Assembly: GCF_011189575.1 (NCBI RefSeq)
Contig: NZ_PUJW01000004.1
Coordinates: 196,120 to 260,119, forward strand
Origin: Photorhabdus cinerea
GTDB taxonomy: Bacteria; Pseudomonadota; Gammaproteobacteria; Enterobacterales; Enterobacteriaceae
Reading direction: 5' to 3'
Length of the DNA: 64,000 nucleotides
Under the pieces are notes generated by a model, which saw only the letters and a program-made list of their open reading frames with translations, did no database searches and had not been told where the DNA came from. Both the position numbers and the translations under genes were made by a program. Position 1 is the first letter of the stretch; each line of letters starts with the position of its first letter. This document shows positions 45,049 through 54,695 of the stretch, piece after piece.

Positions 45049-46959
45049 ATGTCATTAATCAATTTATCTGGTGCCTGGTTGTCATTCAGTGATGCGCCAT
45101 TACTTGATAATGCAGAATTGCATATAGAAGAAAATGAAAGGGTTTGTCTGGTTGGCCGTAACGGCGCAGGAAAATCCACTTTGTTGCGGGTATTAGCAAA
45201 AGAACAATCATTGGATGATGGTCAGGTTATTTATGAGCAGGATCTGGTTGTTGCTCGATTACAGCAAGACCCCCCTCGTGACGTGGAAGGGACGGTTTTT
45301 GATTTTGTCGCCGAAGGTGTTCAGGAGCAAGCCGAATATATTAAAGCGTTCCATCAGGTTTCTCACATGGTGGAGCAGGACCCAAGTGAGAAAAATCTCA
45401 GCCGTCTGGCAGAATTGCAGGAGGTGTTGGATATCCGTGGGTTATGGTCGTTGGACAGCCGTATTAATGACGTATTGAAACAGCTCTCCTTACCTGCGGA
45501 AGAGAAACTCTCTTCTCTTTCTGGCGGCTGGTTGCGTAAAGCTGCATTGGGAAGGGCGCTGGTCAGTTTACCAAAAGTTTTGTTTCTTGATGAACCAACT
45601 AACCATCTGGATATTGATACGATTGAGTGGCTGGAAAATTTCTTGAAAGATTTTCAGGGCAGCATTGTTTTCATTTCCCATGATCGTTCATTTATTCGCA
45701 GTATGGCAACCCGTATTGTTGATTTGGATCGCGGTAAATTGATTTCATGGCCGGGTAATTACGATGAGTTTCTTGAGGGCAAAGAAGAAGCGCTGCGTGT
45801 GGAAGAAATGCAGAATGCTGAATTTGATCGCAAGCTAGCGCAGGAAGAAGTATGGATTCGCCAAGGGATTAAAGCGCGTCGTACCCGTAATGAAGGGCGC
45901 GTTAGAGCATTGAAAGCATTACGTGTTGAACGTTCTCAACGCCGTGAGGTGATGGGAACAGCCAAAATACAGATGGAAGAAGTAAGCCGTTCCGGCAAAA
46001 TTGTGTTCGAGCTGGAAAATGTTAATTATCAGATTGGCAACAAGAAATTAGTCGATAATTTCAGTGCTCAGATTCAGCGTGGCGATAAAATTGCACTTGT
46101 GGGACCAAATGGTTGCGGTAAGACAACTTTATTGAAACTAATGCTAGGTGATCTGCAACCTGATAGTGGCCGCGTTCGTTGTGGTACTAAATTAGAGATT
46201 GCTTATTTTGATCAGCATCGTGCGGCGCTTGATCCTGAAAAAACGGTGATGGACAACTTGGCCGAAGGTAAACAGGAAGTAATGGTAAATGGCCGTCCCC
46301 GTCATGTTTTGGGTTATTTACAAGATTTTCTGTTCCATCCCAAACGGGCAATGACACCGGTTAAAGCGCTTTCTGGTGGTGAAAGGAACCGGTTGTTACT
46401 GGCGCGTCTATTTCTGAAACCCAGTAATTTGCTAGTGCTTGATGAGCCAACCAACGATCTGGATGTGGAAACACTGGAGTTGCTGGAAGAGCTGGTAGAT
46501 AGTTATAACGGTACTGTATTACTGGTCAGCCATGATCGTCAGTTTGTTGATAATTCAGTGACGGAATGTTGGATTTTTGAAGGTAATGGCGTGATTAATA
46601 ACTATGTTGGTGGTTATTATGATGCTCAGCAACAGCGTGAGCAGACTGTATCGTTACGCCAACAGGGTGAAAAAAAACCGCTAACAGAAATCAAAGTAGA
46701 GAAAGTTAAGGAGTCGCCAAAACGTTCAGGTAATAAAATGAGTTATCATTTGTTACGTGAATTAGAACAACTTCCGTCATTGCTGGAGAAATTGGAAGAA
46801 GAGATTGAGCAATTACAATCTCAAGTGAGTGATACTGAATTTTTTAATCAACCTCATGTAATGACTCAAAAAGTACTAACTGAACTGTCTGAGAAAGAGC
46901 AAGCACTAGAAACTGCTTTTGAGCGTTGGCAGGAATTGGAAACATTGAAAAACGGTTGA
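45049..46959 (+). CDS. uup: ABC-F ATPase Uup
   Basis: 636 residues (E. coli 635). Two ABC domains: Walker A GRNGAGKSTLL and GPNGCGKTTLL, signatures LSGGWLRKAALG and LSGGERNRLLLA, Walker B FLDEPTNHLD and VLDEPTNDLD. A linker of basic helices between them and a C-terminal coiled coil (LLEKLEEEIEQLQSQVSD) are as in Uup. ABC-F proteins act on ribosomes; Uup also affects transposon excision and ribosome assembly. Only 5 bp from rlmKL, so probably cotranscribed. Confidence 0.95.
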   Translation: MSLINLSGAWLSFSDAPLLDNAELHIEENERVCLVGRNGAGKSTLLRVLAKEQSLDDGQVIYEQDLVVARLQQDPPRDVEGTVFDFVAEGVQEQAEYIKAFHQVSHMVEQDPSEKNLSRLAELQEVLDIRGLWSLDSRINDVLKQLSLPAEEKLSSLSGGWLRKAALGRALVSLPKVLFLDEPTNHLDIDTIEWLENFLKDFQGSIVFISHDRSFIRSMATRIVDLDRGKLISWPGNYDEFLEGKEEALRVEEMQNAEFDRKLAQEEVWIRQGIKARRTRNEGRVRALKALRVERSQRREVMGTAKIQMEEVSRSGKIVFELENVNYQIGNKKLVDNFSAQIQRGDKIALVGPNGCGKTTLLKLMLGDLQPDSGRVRCGTKLEIAYFDQHRAALDPEKTVMDNLAEGKQEVMVNGRPRHVLGYLQDFLFHPKRAMTPVKALSGGERNRLLLARLFLKPSNLLVLDEPTNDLDVETLELLEELVDSYNGTVLLVSHDRQFVDNSVTECWIFEGNGVINNYVGGYYDAQQQREQTVSLRQQGEKKPLTEIKVEKVKESPKRSGNKMSYHLLRELEQLPSLLEKLEEEIEQLQSQVSDTEFFNQPHVMTQKVLTELSEKEQALETAFERWQELETLKNG

Positions 46960-47049
46960 TAGTCATCATCATTTACAGAATCATGCCGTGGGATTCCTCT
47001 AAGTGTGATTCTGTGAATATTTCCGATTTTCCCTGATAGGAGAAAAACC

Positions 47050-48297
47050 TTGTGTTCCAATAACCATCATCATGAAATGGTATTGTGTCCTCAGTGTGAC
47101 TTGCTGGTGGCACTACCTGAATGGGTGCAAGGAACGAAGGCGGTTTGTCCTCGTTGTAAAACGACATTAATCGCATGGTGGAAGGAGCCTAAACACCAAC
47201 CAACAGGTTATGCAATCAGCGCATTATTCATGCTATTAATTGCTTGCCTGTTTCCGCTCGTCAACATGAATGTGACAGGAATTGACAGCGAAATTACTTT
47301 ATCTCAAATCCCACAGACGATGTTCAATGAAGATTATGCCAGCATAGGAATCTTCTTTCTGTTTTGTGTTCAACTGGTACCTACGTTTTGTATGATGGCG
47401 ATTATCTTGCTGTGCCAGGACATTGCTATACCTCAGAAAATAAGGATCTGGTTGGCCAGAATTCTGTTTCAGATGAAAAACTGGTGTATGGTTGAAATCT
47501 TTCTGGCAGGGGTATTAGTCAGCTTCGTCAAATTAATAGCTTATGGTGATATCGGATTAGGCTTGAGTTTTTTGCCATATTGTCTGTTCTGTTTGCTTCA
47601 GGTAAGAGCGTTTCAGTGCTTGGATCGTCATTGGTTATGGAACCAGATTGGGGCTGCGCCTAAGGTAGATATATCGTTGCAGGCAGGGAAGCCAGGTTTG
47701 GTACAGGGGGTTCGGCTATGTCAGTGTTGTACAGCTATTTTACCGGTAGACCAGTTGATATGTTCACGCTGCCATACTCGTGGACATGCTCGTCGACGTA
47801 ATAGCTTGCAATGGACAATGGCGCTGCTAGTTACTGCTTTAATGCTTTATATTCCCGCTAATGTCTTACCAATGATGGTGACAGAATCGCTCGGAAATCA
47901 GAGTGATTCCACTATCATGGCTGGGGTGATATTACTGTGGAGTATAGGTTCATATCCTGTAGCTTTAGTTATTTTTATTGCCAGTATTATGGTGCCATCA
48001 CTGAAAATGTTGGCAATTGGTTGGTTGTGTTGGGATGCTAAAGGGCACGGTAAGCGCGATTCCGCTCGAATGCATTTTATTTATGAAATTGTGGAATTTG
48101 TCGGACGCTGGTCAATGATTGATGTATTTGTTATCGCAATATTGTCATCATTGGTGCGTATGGGAAAACTGATGAGTATTTACCCTGCTATGGGGGCGAT
48201 TATTTTTTCTTTAGTTGTGATCCTTACTATGTTTGCGGCAATGACATTTGATCCGCGTTTAATTTGGGATAGAGCCAACGTTAAACATTCGTTATAA
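47050..48297 (+). CDS. pqiA: Intermembrane transport protein PqiA
   Basis: 415 residues (E. coli 417). The start is a TTG: AGGAG lies seven bases before it and the MC... N-terminus aligns with E. coli PqiA. Two rubredoxin-like zinc sites (CPQCDLLVALPEWVQGTKAVCPRC and CQCCTAILPVDQLICSRC, given here in pieces) each precede a set of membrane helices. PqiA is the inner-membrane partner of the MCE protein PqiB in lipid transport across the envelope. First gene of pqiABC. Confidence 0.94.
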   Translation: MCSNNHHHEMVLCPQCDLLVALPEWVQGTKAVCPRCKTTLIAWWKEPKHQPTGYAISALFMLLIACLFPLVNMNVTGIDSEITLSQIPQTMFNEDYASIGIFFLFCVQLVPTFCMMAIILLCQDIAIPQKIRIWLARILFQMKNWCMVEIFLAGVLVSFVKLIAYGDIGLGLSFLPYCLFCLLQVRAFQCLDRHWLWNQIGAAPKVDISLQAGKPGLVQGVRLCQCCTAILPVDQLICSRCHTRGHARRRNSLQWTMALLVTALMLYIPANVLPMMVTESLGNQSDSTIMAGVILLWSIGSYPVALVIFIASIMVPSLKMLAIGWLCWDAKGHGKRDSARMHFIYEIVEFVGRWSMIDVFVIAILSSLVRMGKLMSIYPAMGAIIFSLVVILTMFAAMTFDPRLIWDRANVKHSL

Positions 48298-48317
48298 GGC
48301 AATGAAGGAGTGTCAAG

Positions 48318-49967
48318 GTGACGGATAAAGTTGAAGACCAGAGTCAGGCTAAAATCGACAAAATTAAAAGTTGGTCACCAGTCTGGATTGTGCCGATTGT
48401 GACAGTGCTTATTGGTGCTTGGGTATTGTTTTACCATTTTAGCCACCAAGGACCGGAAGTAACGTTGATTACCTCCAACGCAGAAGGGATTGAAGCTGGC
48501 AAAACTAAAATTAAAAGTCGCAGCGTGGACATTGGTGTGGTTGAGAGGGTTATGCTAAGTGATAACCTTAGCCAGGTTATTATCAAGGCTCGTTTGCATG
48601 ATGGAATGGAAAACCTATTGCGTAGTGACAGCGCTTTTTGGGTAGTGAAACCGCAGATTGGTCGTGATGGAATATCTGGTCTTGGTACTCTCCTTTCTGG
48701 CGCTTTTATTGAGCTTCAGCCGGGAACACTTGGCGATGAAGAAGATAAATTTTATTTGTTGGACTCACTCCCATTGGCTTCACCTGATGCAAAAGGTATC
48801 CGTGTAATATTGAGCAGTGATAAAGCAGGTCAACTCAATCCGGGTGATCCGGTGCTGTTTCGTGGCTATCGAGTTGGCTCTGTTGAAACCGGTGAATTTG
48901 AACCGAAATCCCACTTGATGCGTTATCAATTGTTTATTAATGCACCTTATGATGGCTTATTGACAACTAATGTTCGTTTCTGGAAAGACAGTGGTATCAC
49001 TGTTGATCTGTCTTCTCAGGGGGTGCGCGTTGAAATGGCTTCATTATCAACACTGTTTGGTGGTGGTGTCAGTTTTGATGTACCTAAAGGCTGGGAATTG
49101 GGCGAACCAGTTAAAGAAAAAATCACTTACAAACTCTTCGATAACCAAAAAAGTATTCAGGATTCTTTATATACCGAACATAAAGATTATCTGTTGCTCT
49201 TTTCTGATTCAGTCCGTGGATTACAGCCGGGGGCGCCAGTGGAGTTCCGTGGTATTCGTATGGGGACTGTGGCAAAAGTGCCATTCTATTCAGAGGGGAT
49301 GAAACAGCGATTAGATAATGATTTTCGCATTCCGGTACTTATCTCTATTGAACCGGGACGCTTTGAAAAAGAGCTGGGTGAAGGATTTGATGTTGAGAAT
49401 GAGCTAAATAGTATAACTAAACGTGGCCTGCGTGCTTCGCTTAAATCAGGAAACTTGCTGACTGGAGCGCTGTTTATTGATTTGGATTTCTACCCGAATG
49501 AAAAAGGGTGGGCTGGTCCGTATGAAATTTCCGGTTATCCGTTATTACCGACAATCAGTGGTGGTCTTGCTCAAATTCAACATAAGGTCATTTCAGCGTT
49601 GGACAAAATTAATAATATGCCAGTTGAGCCAATGTTTAATCAGGCTGCCCGAACTTTGGAAGAGAGTCAGAAAGCAATTAGAAAAGCGCAGCAGACCCTT
49701 GATGAATTAAATAAGGTACTGGCAAATCCTGAAACCAAAGATCTGCCAAAAGATATACAGAAAACATTGCAGGAATTTAACCGCAGTATGCAAGGTTTTC
49801 AGCCGGGTTCACCAGTTTATAACAAGATGTTAGATAATATGCAGCGACTGGATCAAGTATTGAGTGAGTTGCGGCCTGTTTTGAGAACACTAAATAATAA
49901 GAGCAACGCGTTAGTTTTTGAAGCTAAGCCAATTGAAGATCCTGAACCGAAGAAGGCTAAAAAATGA
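48318..49967 (+). CDS. pqiB: Intermembrane transport protein PqiB (three MCE domains)
   Basis: 549 residues (E. coli 546). Starts with GTG, AAGGAG seven bases before. One N-terminal membrane helix (WIVPIVTVLIGAWVLFYHF), then three MCE modules (around GPEVTLITSNAEGIEAGKTK, KGIRVILSSDKAGQLNPGDP and YLLLFSDSVRGLQPGAPVEF), then a C-terminal helical part (MFNQAARTLEESQKAIRKAQ) that forms a needle across the periplasm. Hexamers make a tunnel for lipids. Its stop overlaps the pqiC start by four bases. Confidence 0.95.
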   Translation: MTDKVEDQSQAKIDKIKSWSPVWIVPIVTVLIGAWVLFYHFSHQGPEVTLITSNAEGIEAGKTKIKSRSVDIGVVERVMLSDNLSQVIIKARLHDGMENLLRSDSAFWVVKPQIGRDGISGLGTLLSGAFIELQPGTLGDEEDKFYLLDSLPLASPDAKGIRVILSSDKAGQLNPGDPVLFRGYRVGSVETGEFEPKSHLMRYQLFINAPYDGLLTTNVRFWKDSGITVDLSSQGVRVEMASLSTLFGGGVSFDVPKGWELGEPVKEKITYKLFDNQKSIQDSLYTEHKDYLLLFSDSVRGLQPGAPVEFRGIRMGTVAKVPFYSEGMKQRLDNDFRIPVLISIEPGRFEKELGEGFDVENELNSITKRGLRASLKSGNLLTGALFIDLDFYPNEKGWAGPYEISGYPLLPTISGGLAQIQHKVISALDKINNMPVEPMFNQAARTLEESQKAIRKAQQTLDELNKVLANPETKDLPKDIQKTLQEFNRSMQGFQPGSPVYNKMLDNMQRLDQVLSELRPVLRTLNNKSNALVFEAKPIEDPEPKKAKK

Positions 49968-50527
49968 TGAAAAGATTGGCGTTAATTTTAGTGATTTTTA
50001 TTTCGGCCTGTAGCAATCAGCCGGAAAAAACTTATTACCAATTGCCGGTAGTAGAAATAGCACCACAGAATAGTGCTGTTATACAGCATGATCACCAGTT
50101 GTGGGTACAACGGATTATGCTGTCCGATTATCTGGCATCCTCTGGTGTGGTGTATCAAAGCAGTGATGTTAGTTATGTCAGTGCGGCGAATCATTTGTGG
50201 GCAGGCCCGCTGGAGCAGCAGCTACAGCAAGTGCTGGTAGCTGAATTAACTATGGCATTACCCCAGCGTTTGGTTTCTGCCCAACCATTGGTTAGTAAAC
50301 CAGATACTTTGGATGTGACAATCACTGGTTTTCATGGCCGTTATGACGGTAAGGTGATTTTACAAGGTTATTGGACTTTAACTCGTCAGGGGAGTGTCGT
50401 TAAACGGCCTTTTAATTTAGAACTGAAACAGGAAGAAGATGGTTACGATGATTTAGTCCGCACACTGGCAAAAGGATGGAGTCAGTTGGCACAAGCTATT
50501 GCCAGTCAATTAGCTTCCCAGACATAA
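49964..50527 (+). CDS. pqiC: Outer-membrane lipoprotein PqiC
   Basis: 187 residues. Signal peptide MMKRLALILVIFISACSNQP with lipobox ISAC; Ser at +2 predicts the outer membrane. ABC-transport-auxiliary (DUF330) domain with YYQLPVVE at the start. PqiC caps the PqiB needle at the outer membrane. ATGA overlap with pqiB shows coupling; a hairpin follows 10 bp later. Confidence 0.93.
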   Translation: MMKRLALILVIFISACSNQPEKTYYQLPVVEIAPQNSAVIQHDHQLWVQRIMLSDYLASSGVVYQSSDVSYVSAANHLWAGPLEQQLQQVLVAELTMALPQRLVSAQPLVSKPDTLDVTITGFHGRYDGKVILQGYWTLTRQGSVVKRPFNLELKQEEDGYDDLVRTLAKGWSQLAQAIASQLASQT

Positions 50528-50536
50528 CCTTTATCA

Positions 50537-50575
50537 TTCTCCGATCGTAAAGCCCTTTACTTTATGCCCGGAGAA
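50537..50575 (+). terminator. Nested hairpin ending pqiABC
   Basis: TTCTCCG...CGGAGAA encloses GTAAAG-2-CTTTAC. No T run directly after; likely terminator or mRNA 3'-end stabiliser. Confidence 0.5.
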
Positions 50576-50778
50576 GATAAATATTATCAGCAATATAAAA
50601 ATTTTTCTTTATTATTAGTCTGTTATCGATTCTTTTGTGTGGATTATAACAAATATTACATTAATATGAATTTCTTGACTTGATTTTCAAAACTTATAGG
50701 GGTATTTCTAAATTGTGGTTGGATGAAGGACAACCACTGTTTTCTTTCTACTGATATAGCTTATGAGGTAAGTAAAGC

Positions 50779-50946
50779 ATGAAGAGACAGAAACGAGATC
50801 GTTTAGCACGTGCGTTATCGAAAGGGTACCATGCAGGCATTTTAGGACGTCCAAGGGAGCATTGCCCCTATTATTCATTAGATGCCCGTTCTCATTGGTT
50901 AGGAGGATGGCGACAGGCGATGGAAGATAGAGCGACAATGGCTTAG
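50779..50946 (+). CDS. rmf: Ribosome modulation factor Rmf
   Basis: 55 residues: MKRQKRDRLARALSKGYHAG, then ILGRPREHCPYY and HWLGGWRQAMEDR. The same length and pattern as E. coli RMF, very basic. GAGGT precedes the ATG by nine bases. RMF pairs 70S ribosomes into inactive 100S dimers in stationary phase or starvation. The order pqiC-rmf-fabA is as in E. coli, except for the inserted orphan at 51403. Confidence 0.95.
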   Translation: MKRQKRDRLARALSKGYHAGILGRPREHCPYYSLDARSHWLGGWRQAMEDRATMA

Positions 50947-51402
50947 TCTGGCAAACTGAGGCCACAGTTAAGTAAGCAAAACCTCTTCTTTTTATCAATG
51001 TTATACTAGCCTAAATTTGATCTGACAGTGACTGATTGTTGATACATAATACAGATATCTGTCAGATTAAATCTTATTGATATTCTTTCTGCTTAGATTT
51101 CTCTTTGGCTGTGACTAAAATAAAAATGCCCATATCGCATAAAATAAATTTTTCCCGGTGTTAATGGGTTTGCCAATATCTATTTATTAAAGCATCGTGT
51201 ATTGAAGGTCTTGATTGCACTGTGTAATAAACCGGTAAGCATGAGCAATGCTAGGGTTCAGATTTTTTAATGTTATTGTGTGCCTTATGAGATTTTATTT
51301 GCGAATTCGATAAGATGTGAATCAATGGCCGCCAGTGATACATCCTATTTAACCTATTCTATGGCGGCCATTAAGTAATCTATTTACGAGGGATGACGTA
51401 AT
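50947..51402. other. 456-bp gap with two inverted repeats after rmf
   Basis: No gene. At 51016-51071 a 13-bp stem (TTTGATCTGACAG with CTGTCAGATTAAA, one G-U pair) with a 30-base loop; at 51324-51372 a perfect 11-bp stem AATGGCCGCCA/TGGCGGCCATT with a 27-base loop. The second may end the minus-strand orphan gene that stops at 51403. Neither has a good T run. Confidence 0.5.
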
Positions 51403-51741
51403 TCAATAATGGCAGTAAGCTGGGTTTGATAAACATTCATGATGTAATTCAACCCAAAAGAGACGGCTATATTCCTCAATCCCAGCGATTGATATGGTTA
51501 CAATTTCATGACTTGTATAGGCGGTTTGAAGCAATGATAATAACGTCGACCCACCATTAATAGTACATACCCACCTAAATCCTTGTGAGTGAGTAGGTGT
51601 CGCTATTTTTCCATAGCAATCTCCATTAGTGTTAGGTGCTTTTAGCATTTCGACGGTACCGTCAATCCTATCTAGTTTTGCGATAGCAGTTGGTGTAAGA
51701 GTCAACGCTACGATTATAAGCGCTATTTTTCTGATGTTCAT
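51403..51741 (-). CDS. Small secreted Cys-containing protein of unknown function
   Basis: 112 residues from the ATG at 51739-51741, with AAGGT seven bases before it. Signal peptide MNIRKIALIIVALTLTPTAIA, then about 90 mature residues with four cysteines (GDCYGK, RWVCTIN, HHECLS, AYCHY), enough for two disulfides. The LLSLLQTAYTSHEIVTISIAG segment reads as a helix followed by a strand. I do not recognise the family with confidence; the small, disulfide-bonded beta look weakly recalls toxin B-subunit-like folds, but this is speculation. It sits alone between rmf and fabA, which are adjacent in E. coli. Confidence 0.72.
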   Translation of the reverse strand: MNIRKIALIIVALTLTPTAIAKLDRIDGTVEMLKAPNTNGDCYGKIATPTHSQGFRWVCTINGGSTLLSLLQTAYTSHEIVTISIAGIEEYSRLFWVELHHECLSNPAYCHY

Positions 51742-52155
51742 ATAAATTACCTTGGTTGTGTTTGTCAAAAGATTAAAAAATATTAAATTTTATTGATGTT
51801 AAACCTGTTACCAGTATGCTTTTACGAGCTTATTTGATATGTCAGGTTAATTTGAGCATAGCACAATTTGTCAATTGCATGCTAATTAGCCAGTGATAAA
51901 CCAAGTGCGGATATTGCAGGTTGTTCAGGTGTGGTTTTGTGTTATTTCTAGCCGAAGTGGGCTTGGTTTGTTTTTTTGTTCTATGTGGATATCAGAGTTT
52001 CATACTCTGAAATATAGCCGGAATTGCCTTTGAGTAAGCAAAATAACGACAGGTATTTTTTTAAGATTACTGTGTCACTTGACATCGAGCTTTTATTGAA
52101 GTAGGTGAAAAGCAATTAGCTAGTCACCTTTCTTTTTGATATCACTGATTCTGTG
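51742..52155. other. 414-bp gap between the orphan gene and fabA
   Basis: AT-rich; holds the promoter of the orphan gene on the left and the fabA 3' end on the right. No repeat, gene or clear terminator seen. Confidence 0.5.
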
Positions 52156-52674
52156 TCAGAAAGTGCTGGTATCTTTAAACAAGCCTACTTTTAGATCTGT
52201 TGCGGTATAGATAACTTTGCCATCTACCAACACTTCACCATCAGCTAGACCCATAATTAACTTGCGGTTAATAACTCGTTTAAAATTGATACGATAAGTG
52301 ACTTTCTTAGCTGTTGGTAATACCTGACCGGTGAACTTCACTTCACCAACACCAAGCGCACGGCCTTTGCCTTCGCCTCCTAACCATCCAAGAAAGAACC
52401 CAACGAGTTGCCACATGGCATCAAGACCAAGGCAGCCAGGCATCACAGGGTCATTAATAAAGTGGCAGTCAAAAAACCATAAGTCAGGGGTAATATCCAG
52501 TTCAGCTTCTATATAGCCTTTACCGTAGGTACCACCGTTTTCTGTCATTTCAATGATGCGATCCATCATTAACATATTGCCAGATGGTAATGGTGGTCCA
52601 TTTTCTCCGAATAACTCACTTCGCCCAGACGCAATAAGATCTTCTTTTGTGTAGGATTTACGTTGATCAATCAT
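52156..52674 (-). CDS. fabA: 3-hydroxydecanoyl-ACP dehydratase/isomerase FabA
   Basis: 172 residues from the ATG at 52672-52674, identical in length to E. coli FabA; the longer frame adds 21 residues that overlap the promoter. Catalytic His and Asp are in DCHFINDPVMPGCLGLDAMW. It makes the cis-3-decenoyl intermediate and so starts unsaturated fatty acid synthesis. A FabR-type operator lies 40 to 57 bp upstream. Confidence 0.97.
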   Translation of the reverse strand: MIDQRKSYTKEDLIASGRSELFGENGPPLPSGNMLMMDRIIEMTENGGTYGKGYIEAELDITPDLWFFDCHFINDPVMPGCLGLDAMWQLVGFFLGWLGGEGKGRALGVGEVKFTGQVLPTAKKVTYRINFKRVINRKLIMGLADGEVLVDGKVIYTATDLKVGLFKDTSTF

Positions 52675-52713
52675 ATTCTTAGATAGCCTTATATTTAATG
52701 TAAGGTAAATAAT

Positions 52714-52731
52714 AGAGTACACTTGTACGCT
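52714..52731 (-). promoter_or_regulatory. FabR operator upstream of fabA
   Basis: AGAGTACACTTGTACGCT is a near-perfect palindrome and differs at one base from AGCGTACA-NN-TGTACGCT, the pattern of FabR (YijC) sites at fabA and fabB. FabR represses when unsaturated acyl chains are plentiful. Confidence 0.65.
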
Positions 52732-52757
52732 GGACAACTCCGATCAGACATTTTGAA

Positions 52758-54554
52758 TTAACCCAGCCAGCGAAGAAACCACGGGGATTTAGGCCGTTCC
52801 TGATTATTCGCTTGTGTTATACGCTCCTGTATCATAGCTAACAAGTGTGTTTCTTGTTGATCATAATAAGGGATACCTGTCAATAAAGGCAGTGCTTCAG
52901 AAACATGTTTTACTGACCATAAGTGAAATTTTTGTGCTTTTACTGCGTCTACGACTGCTTGGTTAAGACATAAGTGGCGGACATTCGCCGCTGGCAGAAT
53001 GACACCTTGATGGCCAGTTAGCCCACTGCGGTGGCATACTTCAAAGAAACCTTCGATTTTTTCGTTAATACCACCAATTGGCTGAACATAACCAAATTGA
53101 TCCACTGCACCGGTGACGGCCAGTTGTTGATCGATGGGTTGCTGGGAAAGAGCACTTATCAGTGCACATAATTCAGCAAGTGAAGCACTGTCACCATCAA
53201 CTTCGCCATAGGATTGTTCAAATACAATAGATGCGGAGAAGGGTTGAGGTTGATCAAGCTTCAATTCGGAAATTAGAAAGGCTTGCATAATCATCATGCC
53301 TTTCGCATGGATATTGCCGCCTAATTCTACTTTGCGTTCGACATCAATAAATTCCCCATCTCCCACATGGGCCACACAAGTGATACGAGATGGTTCTCCT
53401 ATTGGATCAGGGTGGCCAGGATACTCCAGCACGGATAATCCGTTAATCTGACCGATGACCATTCCCTGAGTACGGATCAGGATTTGACCTTGCTGAATCT
53501 CATCTAAGCTACGTTCAGACAGATAGTTATGACGCCAGAGGCGATTTTCCACAGCTTGTTTGATCGATTGAGCTGTAATTTGGTTTTCTTGCTGATAGAG
53601 TGCCGCAGCTGTCAGTTGTCGTTGTAGCCAGAGAATATCCAAAGGCAGGCGGTGTTTATCTTCTACATAACGGGTTGCTTGTTGGATAAACTCAGGCCAG
53701 GCATCATGACTCAGTGGTGGCAATTGCCACTGTTGAATAATCCCATTGATATAACTGCACCACAAACTTAGGTCCTGCTCATTATGCAATGGCACATCCA
53801 GCTCAAATTCACCATACAGAGCGTTTTTTGCTAATTCAGGCTCTGTAACCTGAAACTCTTCAAGGCTGAGGCGATCTCCAACCAAAATCAAACGCAGCTT
53901 TAGTGGAATGGAGGGGATGGGTAATGGTAAGGATTTGTTATTATCCTGAGATAACCATTCAAAGTGTTGCTGAATAATCATCTGTTTCAGGCGAACCCAC
54001 ATTAATGGTTGGGCCAACAGGGTACGTAACGGAAGGATAAGTACGCCGCCATTTACTTGATGAACTAAACCGGGTTGTAGATGGATTTCTCCATGGTGAG
54101 AGTGGACGCAGCCAAATAATTGTTCTGCCTCTATCCATTCACGATAGGCTACTCGCAATTTAGGTGTGAAATGGCCTTCTGTTGATGATTGCCAGCTAAT
54201 TTTTTGTTGTTCTATCTGATAGTCGCCGCCAATTTGGGGAATTTCTTTGGGGAGTAATAGATGGATAGATCCAGCCAATTCTGACAAATAAGTATCACAT
54301 TCCTCAGCTTTCAACAGCATAAAAGGCTGGCGGGAATCCATCCGGCAGAAAAGCTTCAAACCACTATGCAGCCGCGACTGAACGACTTCCATACTGGCAG
54401 GAGCCTGTTGGGACGCAGAATGAAAAAACGCATTATAGGGAGCGTTATCCGGCAGTAATGCCTGCCAGTCTAGTTTGTTATTGGTCAAAGTGATCGCTAT
54501 ATATTGTAAAGTAGAAAAGCGCCGATTATACAAGATTAAGATATAAACCAACAT
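52758..54554 (-). CDS. ycbZ: Lon-like protease YcbZ (LonH)
   Basis: Up to 598 residues (E. coli 586). The N-terminal half resembles a degenerate AAA module (QPGLVHQVNGGVLILPLRTL, LKLRLILVGDRLSLEEF). The C-terminal half is a Lon-type S16 protease with the Ser-Lys dyad in EVDGDSASLAELCALIS and GGINEKIEGFFEV. The start is uncertain: homology to E. coli begins near residue 21 (ITLTNNKLDWQALLPD), where only a TTG at 54488 is available; the annotated ATG at 54554 is the longest option. Divergent from matP, neighbour of fabA, as in E. coli. Confidence 0.9.
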   Translation of the reverse strand: MLVYILILYNRRFSTLQYIAITLTNNKLDWQALLPDNAPYNAFFHSASQQAPASMEVVQSRLHSGLKLFCRMDSRQPFMLLKAEECDTYLSELAGSIHLLLPKEIPQIGGDYQIEQQKISWQSSTEGHFTPKLRVAYREWIEAEQLFGCVHSHHGEIHLQPGLVHQVNGGVLILPLRTLLAQPLMWVRLKQMIIQQHFEWLSQDNNKSLPLPIPSIPLKLRLILVGDRLSLEEFQVTEPELAKNALYGEFELDVPLHNEQDLSLWCSYINGIIQQWQLPPLSHDAWPEFIQQATRYVEDKHRLPLDILWLQRQLTAAALYQQENQITAQSIKQAVENRLWRHNYLSERSLDEIQQGQILIRTQGMVIGQINGLSVLEYPGHPDPIGEPSRITCVAHVGDGEFIDVERKVELGGNIHAKGMMIMQAFLISELKLDQPQPFSASIVFEQSYGEVDGDSASLAELCALISALSQQPIDQQLAVTGAVDQFGYVQPIGGINEKIEGFFEVCHRSGLTGHQGVILPAANVRHLCLNQAVVDAVKAQKFHLWSVKHVSEALPLLTGIPYYDQQETHLLAMIQERITQANNQERPKSPWFLRWLG

Positions 54555-54695
54555 GTTTGAATGTTTGCCATTTCAGGCGTTTTATGTAAAGCATCATTTT
54601 GAACAAAAAAAAGACAATGATCAATTTAGCCATAAGCAATTTACTAGAATAGTTGCTATGCTTATTTTTAAGTTACGCCGTCACTGAGAAATAAG

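Noticed and set aside
51403..51741. Calling the four-cysteine orphan an AB5 toxin B subunit
   Set aside because: Only size, signal peptide and a vague helix-strand pattern support it; no motif is decisive and no A subunit gene is adjacent.
52675..52737. 21-residue N-terminal extension of FabA
   Set aside because: It would run through the FabR operator and the promoter; the ATG at 52674 matches FabA exactly.
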